Shown piece after piece: positions 59,623 to 64,000 of a stretch of 64,000 nucleotides of DNA. The stretch is from an uncultured Pelagibacteraceae bacterium (lineage in GTDB: Bacteria > Pseudomonadota > Alphaproteobacteria > Pelagibacterales > Pelagibacteraceae). Under the pieces are notes generated by a model that saw nothing but the letters and a program-made list of their open reading frames with translations, had not been told where the DNA came from and made no database searches. Each line of letters begins with the position of its first letter. The first letter of the stretch is position 1. The stretch covers positions 1 to 64,000 of the forward strand of contig CABZLO010000003.1 of NCBI GenBank assembly GCA_902526595.1. The letters run 5' to 3'. The translations under genes and the position numbers were made by a program.

Positions 59623-59660
59623 TTTATTACTTTAAATGATATCCCGCTAAATTTATATAA

Positions 59661-59981
59661 TTATTTAGGTATTGGAGTAGCTCCTGTCTCCAAGCTTGCT
59701 ATTTTTCCATCTTTATATTTGTAAACAGCCATCACAGCTTCAACATTACCATCATTAAATGTTACAAAAGCATGATGAACACCTACTTCATCATTTTCAT
59801 AAACTATTCTTACTTTATCTTGATTAATGTCACCACTCATGGCCCATTTCATTACGTCACTTTTATTTAAAACATTTCCTGACTTATGCATTGTGAATTT
59901 AAAATCATCATGCAAAAGTTCGTTCATTGCTGCTTCATCTTTGTTTTTCAAAGCAGCGCTGTATTTTTCTAATATCGACAT
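59661..59981 (-). CDS. NTF2-like/SnoaL-like protein
   Basis: LEKYSAALKNKDEAAMNELLHDDFKFTMHKSG. Confidence 0.75.
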   Translation of the reverse strand: MSILEKYSAALKNKDEAAMNELLHDDFKFTMHKSGNVLNKSDVMKWAMSGDINQDKVRIVYENDEVGVHHAFVTFNDGNVEAVMAVYKYKDGKIASLETGATPIPK

Positions 59982-59983
59982 TT

Positions 59984-60274
59984 CTATGCTCCTTGTATTA
60001 TTATCCCATTAGTGTTTGCATTAACTAATCGGATTTGTTTTATTGGTTGATATTCTTCCGAATTATACCATTCCAATGCTTTTTCATAGGAAGGAAACTT
60101 TATTACAACAGTTCTGCTATATTGCCAAGTTCCTTCTATAATTTGGTTTGTACCACCTCTAATTATGTAATCACCACCAAATTTTTCTGCAACCGGTTTA
60201 ACTTTTTCAACATATTCTTTATAATCTTCTGGATTAGTTACCTCTATATTAAAAATAGCATAACCGGCCTGCAT
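59984..60274 (-). CDS. DUF1330-like protein
   Basis: EDYKEYVEKVKPVAEKFGGDYIIRGG..SRTVVIKFPSYEKALEWYNSEEYQPI. Confidence 0.88.
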   Translation of the reverse strand: MQAGYAIFNIEVTNPEDYKEYVEKVKPVAEKFGGDYIIRGGTNQIIEGTWQYSRTVVIKFPSYEKALEWYNSEEYQPIKQIRLVNANTNGIIIQGA

Positions 60275-60283
60275 TTTTTTAAA

Positions 60284-60574
60284 TTAAAGACTTATCTCTG
60301 ACATTTCCCAAAGCTGAGCACTTTCTATGCATTCTTCATAAATCGCTTTTGCAGTAGGGTTATTTCCAGATACAAATTCTTTCATTCCAGGTTCATTATG
60401 AACTGAAACCTTGAACAACATACCTGTTTTATCTGGTTTCATTGCCCCAATAGTTTTTTCTGGATAGGCAACGCTTTTTCTAACACCCATTCCCTCATCA
60501 GATTGCATCCATCCCATGAAAGTCTCCATTTTACCTTCTTTAAAATTTACTAATGCTAACATTTCTTTTTCCAT
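60284..60574 (-). CDS. Hypothetical small protein
   Basis: 96 aa; preceded by AAAGGAG. Confidence 0.7.
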   Translation of the reverse strand: MEKEMLALVNFKEGKMETFMGWMQSDEGMGVRKSVAYPEKTIGAMKPDKTGMLFKVSVHNEPGMKEFVSGNNPTAKAIYEECIESAQLWEMSEISL

Positions 60575-60594
60575 TATTTTCTCCTTTTGTTAAT

Positions 60595-60972
60595 TTAATA
60601 TAAAGTCTGTACTACTTTTTTAACTCGCTCTTCACCGTCTGGAACAGCTGAATTTACAAAAGTATGACAAGCCTCTGTTTTTGCTTCATCATATTTTGAG
60701 CCATAAAACTTATCGACAGCTTTATTTACTCCATCATCCCATTCCTTTTCAGGAATTCCTATTTCTAAAGCATAAGATTTAAGAACTTTTACGGATGCCA
60801 TTGATTTTTCTTTCATACTGTATTCAAAAGTTTCACCAGATGGCAAAAAGTAGTTGGCCATATAAATCCCGCTACATTCCCAAGCTCTAGATTTATCACT
60901 ATCCGACATCCCTGCAATTGCAGTTGATGAAAGAAGAGCACTAAATAGTAATATTAATGTCGTTTTTCTCAT
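60595..60972 (-). CDS. Hypothetical secreted protein
   Basis: Signal peptide MRKTTLILLFSALLSSTAIA; preceded by AGGAGA. Confidence 0.7.
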   Translation of the reverse strand: MRKTTLILLFSALLSSTAIAGMSDSDKSRAWECSGIYMANYFLPSGETFEYSMKEKSMASVKVLKSYALEIGIPEKEWDDGVNKAVDKFYGSKYDEAKTEACHTFVNSAVPDGEERVKKVVQTLY

Positions 60973-60993
60973 TATATATCTCCTGTTTTTTAA

Positions 60994-61467
60994 TTAATAA
61001 GTATAATTTCCACTCATTTGATTTAATGAATGAGCCATTCCAGCTTTACCTTTAATATTTTGTCTGCTTGAGAAACCTGTTCCAGAAATTTTTTCATATT
61101 TTCCAGTACCACCAACAATTACAAAGTCTCCAGATCCACCTTGGCCTCCAGTTCCTTTACCTTTATAATTAATGAAAACCTTTTCACCATCCATTAGGTA
61201 AAAAGTACACATACCTGTTTCGTCATCAAATTTTCCGGCAACCAAAGTTAGTCCTCCAATACAGTGCATAGTAGACTTATCAAAAAAACTTCCTTCTTTA
61301 TCTGAAAGACCAGCATTACCATCATAAGTAATACTCATATTTCCATTTCCTCCATCCATTACATTTACTGCCCAAGACCCTGCTCCAGAGGCATTAAATT
61401 TACCTGTTTCAGCTAAAGAGTAGGTTGTTAATAATGAAATTATTAATGTTAATATTATTTTTTTCAT
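60994..61467 (-). CDS. Secreted beta-barrel-like protein of unknown function
   Basis: Signal peptide; GDFVIVGGTGKYEKISGTGF reminiscent of dirigent/allene-oxide-cyclase barrels. Confidence 0.65.
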   Translation of the reverse strand: MKKIILTLIISLLTTYSLAETGKFNASGAGSWAVNVMDGGNGNMSITYDGNAGLSDKEGSFFDKSTMHCIGGLTLVAGKFDDETGMCTFYLMDGEKVFINYKGKGTGGQGGSGDFVIVGGTGKYEKISGTGFSSRQNIKGKAGMAHSLNQMSGNYTY

Positions 61468-61476
61468 TTTTATCTC

Positions 61477-61764
61477 CTATTTGTTAAAATCAAAAACTTC
61501 CTCTTTAACTTCAGTAAATTGATGAGGTTCAAAAAAATCGTTCATCTGAGAAAGCTGTTCATTAATAGCATCAGTACTTTCTGCCATCCAATGACAAAAC
61601 ATTGTCATAGTATCACCTGGGGTGTAATATGTCATTTGGCATTTAGCTTTATCACTAGTGGAAGATTTAATCATATCTTCTCTGGACATGCCGCCTAAAA
61701 CCTCGTTAAATTTGTCTTTCATTTCTTTCGATTTAAAAGTGTGAGTTACCATATAGTATTTCAT
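61477..61764 (-). CDS. DUF3303-like small protein
   Basis: 95 aa; MKYYMVTHTFKSKEMKDKFNEVL; preceded by AAAGGAG. Confidence 0.6.
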   Translation of the reverse strand: MKYYMVTHTFKSKEMKDKFNEVLGGMSREDMIKSSTSDKAKCQMTYYTPGDTMTMFCHWMAESTDAINEQLSQMNDFFEPHQFTEVKEEVFDFNK

Positions 61765-61785
61765 TTTTTCTCCTTTTTTTATTGT

Positions 61786-62055
61786 TTAGTCAGAGCAAAC
61801 GCTCATTACTGTTGTCTCTTGTTTGTGTCCTGATTTCTCAATTACTCTGGCATTTTCGGGATCTTGCATGAATTTTTGCATTGTATCTGCCGTAGGTGTT
61901 TCCATTACGATATGTACTTTATTTGTATTTTCTATTTCATTTCCAACATAAATTGTTTTAATTCCTGCAGCTTCTCTTGCATTAGAATGTTGGTCAAACA
62001 TTTTTTTCCAGTGAACCCAATCATTAACTTCAAAGTTACCAATAATTTTTACCAT
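61786..62055 (-). CDS. Small ferredoxin-like-fold (ABM-like) protein, start moved to the second Met
   Basis: MVKIIGNFEVNDWVHWKKMFDQHSNAREAAGIKT; GGAGGG precedes this internal ATG, so the listed MEGI start is likely wrong. Confidence 0.65.
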   Translation of the reverse strand: MVKIIGNFEVNDWVHWKKMFDQHSNAREAAGIKTIYVGNEIENTNKVHIVMETPTADTMQKFMQDPENARVIEKSGHKQETTVMSVCSD

Positions 62056-62078
62056 TATTCCCTCCAAACTATTGTTTC

Positions 62079-62462
62079 TTACTTCTTCATTGCATTGAAC
62101 ATGCTAAGTGTATCATCAAAAGTCATCATAACTTTTGTTTTTCCCTCGTTACTAACTTCAAAATAGTGACCAAACATAGTATCCATGTTATCCGCAGTTG
62201 CATGAACTCTTGCGAATACTTTATTACCTTCACTTATCATATCTAAAACTTTTAAATGGAAATTTGGCCAAGTAGATGGGATTTTGGACATTGCAGCCAT
62301 CATAGCTTGTTTTCCTTTGTGAACTCCAGAAAGTGGATGTACACCTTCTTTGCCTGGAAATGTCCAAACGATTTCATCATCGATTATATCCTTAAAAAAG
62401 GTTTCCATATCTCCTGAACTAAATAGTTCATATGCTTTTTTAGTTTGTTCTTTTGCGTCCAT
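62079..62462 (-). CDS. NTF2-like/SnoaL-like protein
   Basis: MDAKEQTKKAYELFSSGDMETFFKDIIDDEIVWTFPGKEGVHPLSGVHKGKQAM. Confidence 0.85.
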   Translation of the reverse strand: MDAKEQTKKAYELFSSGDMETFFKDIIDDEIVWTFPGKEGVHPLSGVHKGKQAMMAAMSKIPSTWPNFHLKVLDMISEGNKVFARVHATADNMDTMFGHYFEVSNEGKTKVMMTFDDTLSMFNAMKK

Positions 62463-62507
62463 AGTTTCCCTTTAATTTTTTTAATATTACAATCAATCTA
62501 TTTTTAA

Positions 62508-62561
62508 TTTGATACTGTTACACATTCATTAAAACGTCGTGCGTCAAATGTGTATATCAAA
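62508..62561. promoter_or_regulatory. Nested inverted repeats upstream of the small-protein cluster
   Basis: TTTGATA (62508-62514)/TATCAAA (62555-62561) enclosing ACACATT (62520-62526)/AATGTGT (62547-62553). Confidence 0.5.
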
Positions 62562-62654
62562 TATGCAAAACCTTCATCAACTCACAATTGAAATTTGATT
62601 TATTTTCGCAAAAAATAAAGTGTATTCAAAACCTATCTTTGATATTATTAAAAT

Positions 62655-63071
62655 ATGGTTGAAAAATTTAATGGAATTTTTTATTTAATTCTTTTTTTAA
62701 TTCATTTTATAGGCTTTGCTTACTATGGATTTAGATGTGTTTTCCAAACTCAATCTTTTTTAAATCAATATGGAATGGATGCTACAGGCGCAGGTGTAGT
62801 TAGATTTTTTGGATCTATATTTATTGGCTCAACCTTAATGGCAATATATGTCGGCTTTATAAGACCTAACGGCTTGGAAGCTACTTGGGGTTTCTTTAAT
62901 GTAATTTTCTTGCAAAACCTTTGTGCATTTATTGTTGGTTTTTATAGTACCAAAATAAACAAACTTGGGCACACTGATAAAACTTCAGATGAAGCAATTT
63001 ACGCTCCCTTAGTGCTTACAATATTAAGTGGTGTTCTCTGTTACGGATTAGCTGACAAGATTTATGTTTAA
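62655..63071 (+). CDS. Small membrane protein of unknown function
   Basis: 138 aa with 4 predicted hydrophobic segments. Confidence 0.7.
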   Translation: MVEKFNGIFYLILFLIHFIGFAYYGFRCVFQTQSFLNQYGMDATGAGVVRFFGSIFIGSTLMAIYVGFIRPNGLEATWGFFNVIFLQNLCAFIVGFYSTKINKLGHTDKTSDEAIYAPLVLTILSGVLCYGLADKIYV

Positions 63072-64000
63072 AACCAACTAGGTACTGGTAGTCCTTTTTC
63101 TTTTAAGAACTCTTTATTAAACATTTTAGTGGCATATTTATCACTTCTATCACAAAGAATTGTAACAATCGTTTTTCCTGGGCCTAATTCTTTACCCATT
63201 CTAATAGCTCCTGCAATATTAATTCCACAGCTTGTACCTAAGCTCAATCCTTCATTTTGAATTAAATCATAAAGAATTGGCAAGGCTTCATGATCATCAA
63301 TTGAATAAGCGTCATCAATTTTAGCATCTTTAAAATTTGCAGTTATTCTACTAGATCCAATTCCCTCAGTTATTGATCCACCTTCAGATTTTAATTCCCC
63401 GTTTTTTATATAATTATAAAGAGCAGAACCCTTTGGATCTGAAAGGAAAATTTTTATATTTTTATTTTTTTCTTTAAGAGCATTACTAACACCTGAAATC
63501 GTTCCTCCGGTTCCTGAAGAACATACAAATCCATCAACTTTACCATTGGTTTGATCCCAAATTTCTTTACCTGTTCCTTCGTAATGACCTTTGGCATTTG
63601 CTGTATTATCAAATTGGTTAGCCCAAATTACTCCATTATTATTGGAAGGTCTAAGTTCATCGGCTAATCTCGCAGCGACTTTAACAAAATTATTATCATC
63701 TTTATAAGGTTTGGCTGGAACTAATTTTAATTCTGCACCTAAGTTTCTTAAGAGATCTTTTTTTTCTTGGGTTTGATTATCATTCATTACAATAATTGTT
63801 TTATACCCCAATGAATTTCCCAATAAACCTAGTCCAATACCAGTATTACCTGCAGTTCCCTCAACAACCGTTCCACCTTTAGCAATTAATTTTTTTTCTT
63901 GTGCATCTTTAATTAAAGCAAGAGCTGCTCGATCTTTAACAGAGCCTCCAGGATTTAAAAATTCTGCTTTTCCAAAAATATTACACTCAGTTATTTCTGA
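63068..64000 (-). CDS. Cysteine synthase-like PLP enzyme (truncated by window end)
   Basis: Open frame to base 64000: FLNPGGSVKDRAAL..GTAGNTGIGLGLLGNSLGYKTIIVMND, SSGTGGTISGVSNAL, GTSCGINIAGA. Confidence 0.92.
   Translation of the reverse strand, partial: SEITECNIFGKAEFLNPGGSVKDRAALALIKDAQEKKLIAKGGTVVEGTAGNTGIGLGLLGNSLGYKTIIVMNDNQTQEKKDLLRNLGAELKLVPAKPYKDDNNFVKVAARLADELRPSNNNGVIWANQFDNTANAKGHYEGTGKEIWDQTNGKVDGFVCSSGTGGTISGVSNALKEKNKNIKIFLSDPKGSALYNYIKNGELKSEGGSITEGIGSSRITANFKDAKIDDAYSIDDHEALPILYDLIQNEGLSLGTSCGINIAGAIRMGKELGPGKTIVTILCDRSDKYATKMFNKEFLKEKGLPVPSWF

Noticed and set aside
61864-62166. 100-aa plus-strand ORF (Cys/Phe-rich) opposite the small-gene cluster
   Set aside because: Antisense to two SD-preceded genes; translation looks like a reverse-frame artefact
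1-64000. Prophage, transposon, CRISPR, restriction or toxin-antitoxin system
   Set aside because: No integrase, transposase, cas, methylase-nuclease or regular spaced repeats recognised anywhere in the window
1-64000. tRNA or rRNA genes
   Set aside because: Intergenic gaps inspected by eye; no cloverleaf-like or rRNA sequence recognised, though no tRNA scan could be run

Overview
This window is AT-rich, tightly packed DNA with very short intergenic gaps and many 1-8 nt gene overlaps. Gene content and style resemble the SAR11/Pelagibacterales (Alphaproteobacteria); this placement is inference from gene content, not from a search. Main blocks: (1) sarcosine oxidase operon soxB(partial)-D-A-G; (2) EamA transporter, Asp/Glu racemase, cold-shock protein, purE/purK; (3) M19 dipeptidase plus a 553-aa protein of unknown function, a DUF3726-like protein and an unlisted CxxC/CxxC mini-protein; (4) a folate-dependent demethylase/GcvT-like protein with a MetF-like reductase, divergent from a Rieske oxygenase-methyltransferase-CysC-like kinase-nucleotidyltransferase-enoyl-CoA hydratase operon; (5) DMGDH-like protein with etfB/etfA/ETF-QO; (6) hisI, folE, AcuI/YhdH-like, LysR; (7) an iron ABC transporter behind two Fur-type boxes; (8) azlCD, ETHE1-like persulfide dioxygenase, DUF4396, cytochrome b561 and cytochrome c'; (9) a large sugar-acid catabolic cluster with a TRAP transporter and an enolase-superfamily gene split by a frameshift at an A9 tract; (10) ppc, ccdA and small enzymes; (11) a reverse-strand run of 11 small genes (SMR-DUF2798-SMR, NTF2-like, DUF1330-like, secreted unknowns), followed by a partial cysteine synthase. 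The strongest candidates for undescribed systems are the small-protein cluster at 58.7-62.5 kb, the M19/553-aa/DUF3726 cassette at 9.3-12.7 kb, and the Rieske/methyltransferase/kinase/nucleotidyltransferase operon at 15.6-19.0 kb. No tRNA, rRNA, CRISPR array or transposon was recognised. All family calls are from motif and sequence memory; no searches were run.
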